This document shows positions 1 through 7,924 of a stretch of 64,000 nucleotides of DNA, piece after piece. A program made the translations under genes and the position numbers. This stretch comes from Gammaproteobacteria bacterium RIFCSPHIGHO2_12_FULL_63_22 (GTDB taxonomy: Bacteria; Pseudomonadota; Gammaproteobacteria; Xanthomonadales; Xanthomonadaceae), in contig MGYJ01000047.1 in NCBI GenBank assembly GCA_001801685.1, forward strand, positions 51,374 to 115,373, given 5' to 3'. Below the pieces are notes generated by a model, which saw only the letters and a list, made by a program, of their open reading frames with translations, did no database searches and was not told the origin of the DNA. Position 1 is the first letter of the stretch, and each line of letters opens with the position of its first letter.

Positions 1-1054
1 CAATCTTCAATCGTGACTGGGCCGCCAGCGTGCGCCGACGGCTGGCCTGCACTCGCTGGTCGGCGCCGCCGACCGCCTCGAGGACATGCAGGGCCGTATT
101 GCCATCGCTGCCGTCATTGCCGATGTAGGCGATGCGCTGGCCGTCGGGCGACCAGCGCGCATTGCGTCGCTCGCCTTCACCAAAGGTCAGCGGCAGGGGT
201 GCCGCACCCTGCATCGTGCCCAGCCACAACTGATGGGTCTGGCGACCGTGGTAACTGGCGAACAGGATGCGATTGCCATCCGGAGCCAACTCGGGACGCG
301 CGCTCCAGCTGGTCTCCTCGATGTGCACCGGTTTCGGGTTGCCGGGATCGTCGAGTGCAACTGAAAATATTCCGCCACTGCCCCACGCGATTTCAGGGTT
401 GGAGACGAACAACAGGCTCTTGCCATCGGGCGACCACGACGGATTGATCTGGTGGTCGAAAGGCGAATAGTAGTAGCGATCGATTCGTGTCTTGCGCTCG
501 TCCAGCACGGGGCGCGGATCATGCAACCCACCTGCGTCGATGCCGGCGACGAACAAGCGGAAGCGACCGCCGGCCTGCGTGGAAATCCACGCCAGTCGCG
601 TGCCGTCGGGTGACAGTCGCGGCTCGACATTGACTGCGCCGCCAGAGGTCAGCGCCGCCGATCTTCCAGTAGCAAGATCGAGGCGCCACAACTCCATCGC
701 CTTGCCGTCGTAACGGGTGAACACGACGCTGCGGCCGTCGCGCGATACATCGGGCTGGTAATCGTAGGCGCCCCGCGCATGGGTCAGCTCGATCGCTTCA
801 TTGTCGCCAATCGCCTGGCGCCAGAGCGATCCGGCCATGCTGTACACCAGCGACTTGCCGTCGGGCAGGAAGCTGGCCGACGACGGACCGGTCGTTAGCT
901 GAGGCAGGTACAGTTCGCGCCAGTAGTAGCTGTGTGGCACCTCCACCTGCTTCAACACCGGCTCGCGCAATGGCGGCGCGGCAGTTGCGGCGCTGGCCGG
1001 CGCCGGATTGAATCCAAGCAGCGAAAGGGCGAGCAGCCATCGGGGCGTGGTCAT
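1..1054 (-). CDS. Secreted PD40 beta-propeller protein, probably N-terminal part of a CehA/McbA-like hydrolase (partial)
   Basis: The gene enters from the left edge; 351 residues are visible and the C-terminus is missing. It begins with a signal peptide (about residues 1-22, ending in Ala-rich sequence). At least six TolB/PD40-type blades follow, with the (S/A)xDG core near residues 64, 105, 149, 209, 258 and 303. Such propellers precede catalytic domains in secreted metallohydrolases (CehA/McbA PHP family) and peptidases. The segment near residues 41-52 (HSYYWRELYLPQ) resembles the CehA/McbA type as I recall it, but the catalytic part lies outside the window. It starts 2 bases after the aminotransferase stop, so it should be the last visible gene of the catabolic operon. 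Signal peptide and propeller are seen; the hydrolase assignment is inference. Confidence 0.7.
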   Translation of the reverse strand, partial: MTTPRWLLALSLLGFNPAPASAATAAPPLREPVLKQVEVPHSYYWRELYLPQLTTGPSSASFLPDGKSLVYSMAGSLWRQAIGDNEAIELTHARGAYDYQPDVSRDGRSVVFTRYDGKAMELWRLDLATGRSAALTSGGAVNVEPRLSPDGTRLAWISTQAGGRFRLFVAGIDAGGLHDPRPVLDERKTRIDRYYYSPFDHQINPSWSPDGKSLLFVSNPEIAWGSGGIFSVALDDPGNPKPVHIEETSWSARPELAPDGNRILFASYHGRQTHQLWLGTMQGAAPLPLTFGEGERRNARWSPDGQRIAYIGNDGSDGNTALHVLEAVGGADQRVQASRRRTLAAQSRLKI

Positions 1055-1056
1055 GT

Positions 1057-2379
1057 TCAGGCTCCGGCCAAGGCTTCATCCAGACTGATGCGCAATAGTC
1101 CGACCGCCTCATCCACCTGCGCGGGGCTGACATTCAAGGGCGGCATGAATCGCACCGTGCTGGCGCCGCAGGAAAGCAGCAGCAAGCCATTGTGATAAGC
1201 GCGGGTAACCAGGTCGTCGCACAGCTTGCGCGCCGATCGCCTGCTGCCGTCGGTTTCGATCAGCTCCATGCCAATCATCAGGCCACGACCGCGCACTTCG
1301 CCGATACAGGGATAATCGCGCGCCATGTCCGCCAGTCGACTCATGAAGTGTTCGCCGGTAATGCGCGCCATGTCCATCATTCCCGACTCGACCAGCTGGA
1401 TGGTCGCGTTCGCCGCGGCGCAGGTCACCGGATTACCGCCATAGGTATTGCCGTGCGCGCCACGCTGCCACTTCGACATGAGCGACTTCTTCGCCACCAT
1501 CGCACCGATCGGCAAGCCCGAACCCATGCCCTTGGCCAGGGTCATGATGTCCGGACGCACGCCCCAATGCTCGCTGGCGAACATCTTTCCGGTGCGGCCC
1601 ACGCCCGACTGGACTTCGTCGAAGATCAGCAGGATGCCGTGCTCGTCGCAAATTTCGCGCAGACCGGCCAGGAAGCCATCCGGCGGCACGACATAGCCGC
1701 CCTCGCCCTGGATCGGCTCGACCAGGATGCCGGCCACTTCCGAGGGCGGCACGTTGCGTTCGAACAGCATGCGGATGTAGTCAAGCACCGCGCGCCCTTC
1801 GTCGGCGCCTGCAAACAGCGGCCGATACGGATTGGGATAAGGCACGTGCGTCACGCCGGGCATCGTCGCGAAGAAGCCCTTCTGCTGGGTGTATTTGCTC
1901 GAGGTGAATGACAGCGAGCCCATCGTGCGTCCGTGGAACCCACCCAGGAACCCGATGAAGCGTGGGCGACCGGTCACGTAACGGGCCAGCTTGATCGCGG
2001 CTTCCACCGCTTCGGTGCCGGACTGGCAGATGAAGCTCATCGCCGGTTCGCCGAAGGGTGCGAGGCGGGCCAGGCGTTCGCCCAGTGACACCATCTGCTC
2101 GTGCCAGTAATCGCTGGAGATGTGCAGGAACTGGTCGGCGGCATCCTTCACCGCCTGCACCACCGTCGGGTGGCAGTGGCCCGTGCTGCAGACCGCAATG
2201 CCGGCCATGAAATCAAGGAAGCGGTTGCCGTCCACGTCCCAGACTTCGGTGCCCCGGCCGTGCGACATCACGAACGGATAGTCGCGCGGATAGGACGGCG
2301 AGATGACGGCGGCATCGCGCGCGATCATCGCCCGTGATTTCGGGCCGGGCAGTTCAGTGATGATGTGGGAATTGGACAT
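1057..2379 (-). CDS. Class III (omega/beta) aminotransferase, acetylornithine/GABA aminotransferase-like
   Basis: A PLP-dependent class III aminotransferase of 440 residues, the usual length. The PLP Schiff-base lysine is K283 in LAKGMGSG, and the cofactor aspartate is D254 in FDEVQSGVGRTG. The start ATG 2379 (MSNSHIITEL) is preferred over an in-frame ATG 42 bases upstream because family similarity begins there. The closest groups are 4-aminobutyrate and acetylornithine aminotransferases, which move an omega-amino group to a keto acid and release an aldehyde. It lies 61 bases downstream of the CoA-transferase genes on the same strand, so it should be cotranscribed with them. Its substrate cannot be read from the sequence; context suggests an amine or amino acid that ends as 3-oxoadipate. 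Confidence 0.88.
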   Translation of the reverse strand: MSNSHIITELPGPKSRAMIARDAAVISPSYPRDYPFVMSHGRGTEVWDVDGNRFLDFMAGIAVCSTGHCHPTVVQAVKDAADQFLHISSDYWHEQMVSLGERLARLAPFGEPAMSFICQSGTEAVEAAIKLARYVTGRPRFIGFLGGFHGRTMGSLSFTSSKYTQQKGFFATMPGVTHVPYPNPYRPLFAGADEGRAVLDYIRMLFERNVPPSEVAGILVEPIQGEGGYVVPPDGFLAGLREICDEHGILLIFDEVQSGVGRTGKMFASEHWGVRPDIMTLAKGMGSGLPIGAMVAKKSLMSKWQRGAHGNTYGGNPVTCAAANATIQLVESGMMDMARITGEHFMSRLADMARDYPCIGEVRGRGLMIGMELIETDGSRRSARKLCDDLVTRAYHNGLLLLSCGASTVRFMPPLNVSPAQVDEAVGLLRISLDEALAGA

Positions 2380-2440
2380 GGCTGGTTCCGCCGTGATTGA
2401 AGTGGGCGTCAACTGACGCAATGGCTTGGGCGCGCGCCCA

Positions 2441-3238
2441 TCAAGCGTGGACCCATCCGGGAAGTTGTACCGGTCGCAGGTGCGCTTCGCGCGTGCGTGC
2501 GTGCAGTGCGCGCAAGGTATTCAGTTCGACCTGCGTCGGCGCGGCAATCCGCTCCACCTGCGGCGACACCTGCAGGTGCCAACCGACCGCGGCGATCGCT
2601 TCGGCCTGCGTCGCGTCCTCGAACAAGGCGGCCAACTGCAGTTCCTGGCTATCGGGATGCGGCCTCAGGATTCCAAAGTCGGTGATGACCGCGCCGGGAC
2701 CGCCGCCGGGCGCACCGCTGCGCGCGCGGGCGCCGTGGCCGTCGAGGAAGCCCGCGCAGGTCCGGAAATCCAGTTGCGCAACGAAGCTGCGCGGACTGGC
2801 CTTCAGCATGACGAAGGTCTGCCGCGCATGCGTGGCGATTTCGGGCGCGCCGCCGGCGCCGGGCAAACGCGTGGACGGATGCTCGTAGGGGCCGACCACC
2901 GTGCTGTTGAGATTGCCGAACCGGTCGATCTGCGCCGCACCGAGGAAGCCCACGTCCACGCGGCCTGCCTGCAGGTAGTGGCTGAAGATTTCCGGCAGGG
3001 GGACCACGTACGAGGCCGTCTCGGCGAGTTCGCCATCGCCGATGGACAGCGGCAGAACATTGGGCCGGGTGCCGATGGTGCCCGATTCGTAGATCAGCAC
3101 GATGTTGGGCGCATGCAGGAGCCGCGCAAGGTTGCAGGCGGCACTGGGCAGGCCGATCCCCACGAAGCACACGCAACCGTCGCGCAACATCCGCGCTGCG
3201 GCGATGGTCATGCATTCGTCGCGCGATGCGCCAGTCAT
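2441..3238 (-). CDS. pcaJ: 3-oxoadipate CoA-transferase subunit B (CatJ/PcaJ, glutaconate-type)
   Basis: The beta subunit (265 residues) of the glutaconate/CatIJ-type CoA-transferase, which with subunit A moves CoA from succinyl-CoA to 3-oxoadipate. The catalytic glutamate is E51 in VLIYESGTIG. The family blocks CFVGIGLPS, LSIGDGELAETA, VDVGFLGAAQIDRFGN and LPGAGGAPEI are all present. The start ATG at 3238 overlaps the TGA of subunit A (ATGA), which indicates translational coupling and rules out the longer upstream reading. The C-terminus is about as long as in Pseudomonas CatJ. With thiolase and a Pca-type regulator across the divergent promoter, a role in beta-ketoadipate breakdown is well supported; exact substrate range is not. 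Confidence 0.9.
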   Translation of the reverse strand: MTGASRDECMTIAAARMLRDGCVCFVGIGLPSAACNLARLLHAPNIVLIYESGTIGTRPNVLPLSIGDGELAETASYVVPLPEIFSHYLQAGRVDVGFLGAAQIDRFGNLNSTVVGPYEHPSTRLPGAGGAPEIATHARQTFVMLKASPRSFVAQLDFRTCAGFLDGHGARARSGAPGGGPGAVITDFGILRPHPDSQELQLAALFEDATQAEAIAAVGWHLQVSPQVERIAAPTQVELNTLRALHARTREAHLRPVQLPGWVHA

Positions 3239-4083
3239 GCGGCTTTCCATCCCAGGCTGCCGAGGAAGCCGTCGTGGTCCCGGGTATCGAGCACATGCGC
3301 CTGCATCCAGGCCATGAAGCTTTCGCGATGTCGCGAGATCGCATCCCAGCGCTGGTAGAAGGCGTTGTCGCGCGAATAGAAACCATGCGCGTACGACGGA
3401 TAGGCGCCGCCCGGGCAGTGCGCCACCGCCGTCACGACCCAATGCGGCAAGACGATGGCGTTCATCGACGGCGGCAGCTGGTCCACCACTTCCTCCACGG
3501 TGACCAGCAGCTTCTTCGCCGCCATCGCGGCTTCGGATTGCGCGCCAACGATGCCCTGCAGCGACACATTGCCGGCAAGGTCGGCGCGCTGCGCATGCAG
3601 GATGGTCACGTCGGGATTGATTGCCGGAACAGCAGCCAGCGTTTCGCCGGTGAAAGGACATTGCACGGATCGGATGGCCGTGTTGTGCGCCGGCAGGTCG
3701 GTGTTGGCGTAAGCACGCAACGCCCCGAACGGAAGCCGGGCCGCCCCGGCGCAGTACGCGGCAGCCATGCCGGCATGGCTGTGTTCGTCGAGTTCGAGCC
3801 GATGCGGCCAGCCGTTCTCCACGGCATCGCGCAGGCGATGAAGCGAGCCCACGCCCGGGTTGCCTCCCCAGGAAAACGTCAGGCGGCGTGCACAACCCAT
3901 GCCGATCAGTTGGTCGTAGATCAGGTCGGGCGTCATCCGCACCAGATGCAGGTCGCGCCGGCCCTGGCGAATGATTTCATGTCCCGCAGCAAACGGGATC
4001 AGGTGCGTGAAGCCTTCCATCGCCACGCAATCGCCATCGGCGACATGGTCGCGGATCGCATCGCCGAGCGACAGGATCGGCAT
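3235..4083 (-). CDS. pcaI: 3-oxoadipate CoA-transferase subunit A (CatI/PcaI, glutaconate-type)
   Basis: The alpha subunit (282 residues) matches CatI of pseudomonad chlorocatechol and beta-ketoadipate pathways closely by recall. It has EGFTHLIPFAAGHEIIRQG near the N-terminus, VRMTPDLIYDQLIG, FSWGGNPGVGSLHRLRDAVE and a PSYAHGFYSRDN block near the C-terminus. This glutaconate-CoA-transferase fold differs from the shorter SCOT-like PcaI of Pseudomonas putida. The gene starts 3 bases after the aldehyde dehydrogenase stop and its own stop overlaps the start of subunit B, so the three are one transcript. Usual reaction: 3-oxoadipate plus succinyl-CoA gives 3-oxoadipyl-CoA plus succinate. Confidence 0.92.
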   Translation of the reverse strand: MPILSLGDAIRDHVADGDCVAMEGFTHLIPFAAGHEIIRQGRRDLHLVRMTPDLIYDQLIGMGCARRLTFSWGGNPGVGSLHRLRDAVENGWPHRLELDEHSHAGMAAAYCAGAARLPFGALRAYANTDLPAHNTAIRSVQCPFTGETLAAVPAINPDVTILHAQRADLAGNVSLQGIVGAQSEAAMAAKKLLVTVEEVVDQLPPSMNAIVLPHWVVTAVAHCPGGAYPSYAHGFYSRDNAFYQRWDAISRHRESFMAWMQAHVLDTRDHDGFLGSLGWKAA

Positions 4084-4086
4084 CGC

Positions 4087-5655
4087 TCACTCCACCACGG
4101 TGCGCGACTGCTCGCGCAGGTATTGCTGGAGGTAGTAGAACGAGGCAATCGCCTTGCCGGTCGAGCCCGAGCCCTTCCATCCGCCGAAGGGCTGGTAGCC
4201 AGGCCAAGCGCCGGTGGTCGCGCCTTGCGGGCGATTGGCGTACGTAACGCCGGCCTCGATGTTTTCCTGGAACCACGGCACTTCGTCGCTGGCGCCATAA
4301 AAGCCCGCCGTCAATCCCATATTCGTCTGGTTGGAAAGCCGCATTGCCTCGTCGCGCTGCGCATAGCGATGCAGCATCACGATCGGCAGGAACATCTCGC
4401 GCTGCCACAAGGGATGCGACAGGTCGGCTTCGGCCAACACCGGTTCGACATAGTAGCCGCGCGCAAGATCGCCTTCGCGCAATTGCCGGCCACCGGAAAT
4501 CAAACGGGCGCCAGCAGCCTGGAGTTGCGATACGTAGCCGGCGTAGCTTGCGAACGCGCCCGCATTCACCACCGGGCCCAGCCAGTTCTCGCGCTTGCGC
4601 GCATCGCCTATGCGCACTCCGGCGACCTGGGTCGCCAGTTTTTCGATCAAGGCATCGGCCACGTCCTGATGGACATACAGCCGGGACAACGCGGAACATT
4701 TCTGCCCACCCATGCCAAAGGCCGAACGCACGATGCCGGCGGCCGCGCGGTCTAGGTTGGCGTGTTCGGTGACGATGCAAGGATTCTTGCCGCCCATCTC
4801 GGCGATGCAGGGCCGCGGCCACGCGCCACCCGCCATCTTCTGCAGCAACTGCGTGCCGACAGCGACCGAGCCAGTGAAGGTAATTCCCGCAGTGAGCGGA
4901 TGGCGAACCATTGCATCGCCTACGTCGCGACCGGAACCGGACAGGTAGTTGAATACGCCCGCGGGCAAGCCGGCATCGCGGATGCAGTCGGCCAGCAGCC
5001 GGCCCGACCACGGCGTGTCGCTTGCCGCCTTCGCCACAACCGTATTGCCCGTTACCAGCGCGGCAGCCACCGGACCGCCTGCCAGGGCAAGCGGAAAGTT
5101 GAAAGGCGCGATCACTACCCACACGCCATGGGGGCGCATCACGCTTCGATTGCGCGAGACCATGCCATCGAGCGGATCGTTCGGCAGCAGGTGTTCGTAG
5201 CCGGCGTTGCTTTCGAAGTCGTCGGCGTAGTGGTGGAAAAAGTCGACGGTTTCCTGTGCTTCGCCCAGGGCTTCCATTCGGTTCTTGCCGACCTCCAGCG
5301 TCAGCGCCGCGGCGATTTCATAGACGCGTTCCTCCATGATGTCGCCAACCCGGCGAATGAAGGCCGCGCGTTCGGCCACCGAAAGCGCGCGCCAGGCGGG
5401 GAACGCAGCTTGCGCCGCCTGCATCGCCGCCTCCACGTCTGCCGGATCCGCCAGGGCGAAGTCGCCAAGGTTCAGGTCGGTATCTATGGGGCTCGGTCGC
5501 GGCGCGTGATGGGTCGAGTCGCAGTCCCGGCCGTTGATGAAGAGGCCATGGCGTTCGCCAAGCTGCGCGGACACTTTCGCCAGCGCAGCTTCGAAGCGTT
5601 CGTGCATCGCCTCTGGCGGATTGAACATCGTGGCATAGGTCAGTCGAAAGCTCAT
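4087..5655 (-). CDS. Aldehyde dehydrogenase, 1-pyrroline-5-carboxylate dehydrogenase-like
   Basis: An NAD(P)-dependent aldehyde dehydrogenase of 522 residues. Catalytic Cys320 lies in FGMGGQKCSA and the general-base Glu286 in CIAEMGGKNP; N-terminal APFNFPLALAGGPVAAAL and the FTGS turn (260-263) are conserved. These blocks, the length and the C-terminal GATTGAWPGYQPFGGWKGSG resemble the RocA/PruA-type branch that oxidises glutamate semialdehyde formed from pyrroline-5-carboxylate. The start ATG 5655 has a perfect AGGAGG Shine-Dalgarno 6 bases upstream, so longer in-frame extensions are excluded. It follows the first aminotransferase by 26 bases and precedes pcaI by 3. In this operon it should oxidise the semialdehyde made by an aminotransferase to a carboxylate. 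The true aldehyde is unknown. Confidence 0.88.
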   Translation of the reverse strand: MSFRLTYATMFNPPEAMHERFEAALAKVSAQLGERHGLFINGRDCDSTHHAPRPSPIDTDLNLGDFALADPADVEAAMQAAQAAFPAWRALSVAERAAFIRRVGDIMEERVYEIAAALTLEVGKNRMEALGEAQETVDFFHHYADDFESNAGYEHLLPNDPLDGMVSRNRSVMRPHGVWVVIAPFNFPLALAGGPVAAALVTGNTVVAKAASDTPWSGRLLADCIRDAGLPAGVFNYLSGSGRDVGDAMVRHPLTAGITFTGSVAVGTQLLQKMAGGAWPRPCIAEMGGKNPCIVTEHANLDRAAAGIVRSAFGMGGQKCSALSRLYVHQDVADALIEKLATQVAGVRIGDARKRENWLGPVVNAGAFASYAGYVSQLQAAGARLISGGRQLREGDLARGYYVEPVLAEADLSHPLWQREMFLPIVMLHRYAQRDEAMRLSNQTNMGLTAGFYGASDEVPWFQENIEAGVTYANRPQGATTGAWPGYQPFGGWKGSGSTGKAIASFYYLQQYLREQSRTVVE

Positions 5656-5681
5656 CGCATCCCTCCTCATCCAATCGCGAA

Positions 5682-6995
5682 TCAGGGAAAAAACTTGGTC
5701 AGCAAGCGGTCCAGCAGCACGATGGCATCGGTGAGTTCCTCTTCGCCGATCACCAGCGGCGGCGCCAGCAGGATCAGGTTGCCGCGGGTGGCGAAGGAAA
5801 CACCCTGCGCCATCGCTTCGGCGACGAGCGCCTTCAGTTGTGGGGGCGTTGAGGGCCACGGCTGGTGCATGGCCCGCGTTTCGCGATCGGCCACCAGTTC
5901 GAGCACCGCGAACAAACCATGGCCGCCGCGCACGTCGCCAATCACCGGGTGTCGCGACTGCAATGCGCCCAGGCTCGCGAACAGCGACCTGCCCAGCGTC
6001 CTGGAACGCTCGATCAGGCCTTCCTCTTCGTACGCCCCCAGCGCCGCCAGGCCGGCCGCGCAGGACATCGGATGCCCGCAATAGGTCAGCCCTGCGTTCA
6101 ACATCCTGTGCTCGACACGCGCCGCCATTGCCGCACTCAGCACGACGGCGCCCAGCGGCAATGCGGCGCCGGTGAGCCCCTTCGCCAGGGTCATCATGTC
6201 GGGCCGTCCTGCTTCGCCAAAGCGCTGCCAGGCAAACCACTCGCCGCACCGACCGAAACCGCTCATCACTTCATCGGCGATCAGGCAGACCGAGCGCTGC
6301 GAGGTGATGTGGCGCAACTCGGGCCAGAAAGTGTCGGGCGCAACAATGCCATTGGTGCCGGCGTTGGGTTCCATGATGACGGCGGCCATGGTCTCGGCGC
6401 CGCCCGCATCGATCCTCGCGCCGACGGCGGCCGCGGCCCACTCGCCACATTCCTCGTCGCTGCGGCTGCCGAAGGGACAGCGGTAGGCATACGGCGGAGG
6501 GACGTGCTCGATGCCGAAGGCTTCCGGATCGACTTGCTCGCGCGTGCGGCTGTCGCCCGACAGCGCCATCGCGAGATGCGTTGCGCCGTGATAGGAACGG
6601 TCCCGGGCAATGATTCGCCCGCGCGGCTTGCCGGCGGCGAGCCGTGCGATCTTGACCGCATTTTCGTTGGCGTCTGCACCGCCGAGCGTAAAGAACACGC
6701 GTCCGCCGATGAAACCGGATTTTTGCAGCAATGCGTCGGCAAGGTCAGCGCGAACCTCGGCGCCCCACGCGCTGGTTACGAAGCACAATTTTTCCGCCTG
6801 CGCGCGGATCGCCTCGACCAGGCGTGGATGCTGGTGGCCGAGGTTGCTGCATTCGGCCAGGCTGCTGCAGTCGAGGATTTCGCGACCGTCGGCCAGGCGC
6901 AGTCGCGCGCCCTGGCCGCCAACCACGGTCGGGGCATTCCAATCGGCCTGGACGGTCCAACTGTGCAAGACACAATCGCGCTCGGCGATCGACAT
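5682..6995 (-). CDS. Class III aminotransferase, taurine/beta-alanine:pyruvate-type
   Basis: The first gene of the leftward operon, a 437-residue PLP aminotransferase. K272 in MTLAKGLTGAALPLGA is the PLP lysine and D241 in IADEVMSGFGRCGEW binds the pyridine nitrogen. The sequence resembles omega-amino-acid:pyruvate and taurine:pyruvate aminotransferases and is only distantly like the other aminotransferase of the operon. The start ATG 6995 (MSIAERDCVL) is chosen because the typical HSWTVQADW block follows at once; an in-frame ATG 39 bases upstream has no family sequence behind it. The promoter must lie in the 113 bases before the divergent regulator, where the 35-bp palindrome sits. Substrate unknown; two dissimilar class III enzymes suggest two amino groups removed in sequence. 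Confidence 0.87.
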   Translation of the reverse strand: MSIAERDCVLHSWTVQADWNAPTVVGGQGARLRLADGREILDCSSLAECSNLGHQHPRLVEAIRAQAEKLCFVTSAWGAEVRADLADALLQKSGFIGGRVFFTLGGADANENAVKIARLAAGKPRGRIIARDRSYHGATHLAMALSGDSRTREQVDPEAFGIEHVPPPYAYRCPFGSRSDEECGEWAAAAVGARIDAGGAETMAAVIMEPNAGTNGIVAPDTFWPELRHITSQRSVCLIADEVMSGFGRCGEWFAWQRFGEAGRPDMMTLAKGLTGAALPLGAVVLSAAMAARVEHRMLNAGLTYCGHPMSCAAGLAALGAYEEEGLIERSRTLGRSLFASLGALQSRHPVIGDVRGGHGLFAVLELVADRETRAMHQPWPSTPPQLKALVAEAMAQGVSFATRGNLILLAPPLVIGEEELTDAIVLLDRLLTKFFP

Positions 6996-7019
6996 CGGCG
7001 GCCCCTGCCTTATGTGATT

Positions 7020-7054
7020 GTGCGCAATGCGCACACGATGTGCGTATTGCGCAC
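7020..7054. promoter_or_regulatory. 35-bp near-perfect palindrome, candidate IclR-family operator
   Basis: The stretch GTGCGCAATGCGCAC-ACGAT-GTGCGTATTGCGCAC reads almost identically on both strands: 30 of 35 positions are self-complementary and the centre is at 7037. Each 15-base arm is itself close to a palindrome. It lies 25 bases before the leftward aminotransferase start and 55 bases before the rightward iclR start, the expected place for an operator that controls both directions. IclR proteins of the PcaR/PobR group bind such inverted repeats next to their own gene. The repeat is seen; binding is inferred. Confidence 0.75.
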
Positions 7055-7108
7055 CACTTTATGAAGCCGTACTCTCGCCGTCAAGCCCACGCCGGAGCGG
7101 AATCGGCA

Positions 7109-7924
7109 ATGCCAAGATCGGCCAAGAGCGAACCTCCTTTCGAAGACAGTCGCGACTATGTGCAGTCCCTCGCGCGCGGGCTGTCGGTGCTTCGCGCCTT
7201 CGATGGCGAACATTCACGACTGAGCCTGGCGGAAATCGCCACACGCTCGAATCTGTCCCGAGCTGCAGCGCGCCGACTGGTGCTCACCTTGCAACACCTC
7301 GGCTACGTGCGTGGCGGTGGACGGGAATTCGTGCTCAGCCCCAGCGTGCTGGAACTGGGATTCGGTTACCTCGATTCACTCAACCTGACCGAAATCGCCA
7401 CGCCACTGCTGGAAGAACTCGCGCGAAAGGTCGACCAGAGCAGCTCGATGGCGGTGCTGGATGGTCAGTCGATCGTCTATGTATTGCGCGTGCCCGGGCG
7501 CCGGATCATGAGCGTGCGACTGGGCGTGGGCGCCAGGCTGCCGGCCTGTTCTGCCTCGCTCGGCCGCGTGCTGTTGTCGGGCCTCACCGAAGACGGCTTG
7601 CGTGCGTGGATGCGCAACTGCCGGCCGACCCGATACACGGCCCACACCGTCGTGGACAAGGATGAATTGCTGCGCATCGTCGGCCAGGTGCGCAACCTCG
7701 GTTATGCCTACATCGAACAGGAACTCGAACTGGGCCTGTGCTCGATTTCCGTACCCGTGCGCAATGCGCAGGGCGAAATCGCCAGCGCCATCAATGTCAG
7801 CCTGCCCTTCCAGCCGCAGGCCAGGCAGCAGGCGATCAGCCAGGTCCTCCCGCAATTGCAGCGCACCGCGAAAGCTATCGAAGCCTGCGTACCCACCCAC
7901 CTGCTGCCCACGGTGTCGCCATGA
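7109..7924 (+). CDS. IclR-family regulator of the PcaR/PobR/CatR group
   Basis: A 271-residue regulator with an N-terminal winged helix-turn-helix (about residues 17-68; LSLAEIATRSNLSRAAARR is the HTH). The IclR effector domain follows, including SSSMAVLDGQSIVYVLRVP and VGARLPACSASLGRVLL. The opening DYVQSLARGLSVLRAFD and the effector blocks are characteristic of the beta-ketoadipate regulators PcaR, PobR and CatR, whose inducers are pathway intermediates such as 3-oxoadipate. ATG 7109 has GGAGCGG upstream; ATG 7061 is in frame but has no ribosome site and touches the palindrome. Its stop overlaps the thiolase start (ATGA), so regulator and thiolase are coupled. Likely role: control of this gene and the divergent operon. 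Confidence 0.9.
   Translation: MPRSAKSEPPFEDSRDYVQSLARGLSVLRAFDGEHSRLSLAEIATRSNLSRAAARRLVLTLQHLGYVRGGGREFVLSPSVLELGFGYLDSLNLTEIATPLLEELARKVDQSSSMAVLDGQSIVYVLRVPGRRIMSVRLGVGARLPACSASLGRVLLSGLTEDGLRAWMRNCRPTRYTAHTVVDKDELLRIVGQVRNLGYAYIEQELELGLCSISVPVRNAQGEIASAINVSLPFQPQARQQAISQVLPQLQRTAKAIEACVPTHLLPTVSP

Noticed and set aside
4762-6084. 440-codon rightward frame antisense to the aldehyde dehydrogenase
   Set aside because: It is opposite an enzyme with intact catalytic residues and has no family features.
7061-7108. Earlier ATG start for the IclR regulator
   Set aside because: No ribosome site; the ATG sits 6 bases from the operator palindrome, while ATG 7109 has GGAGCGG and precedes the conserved domain.
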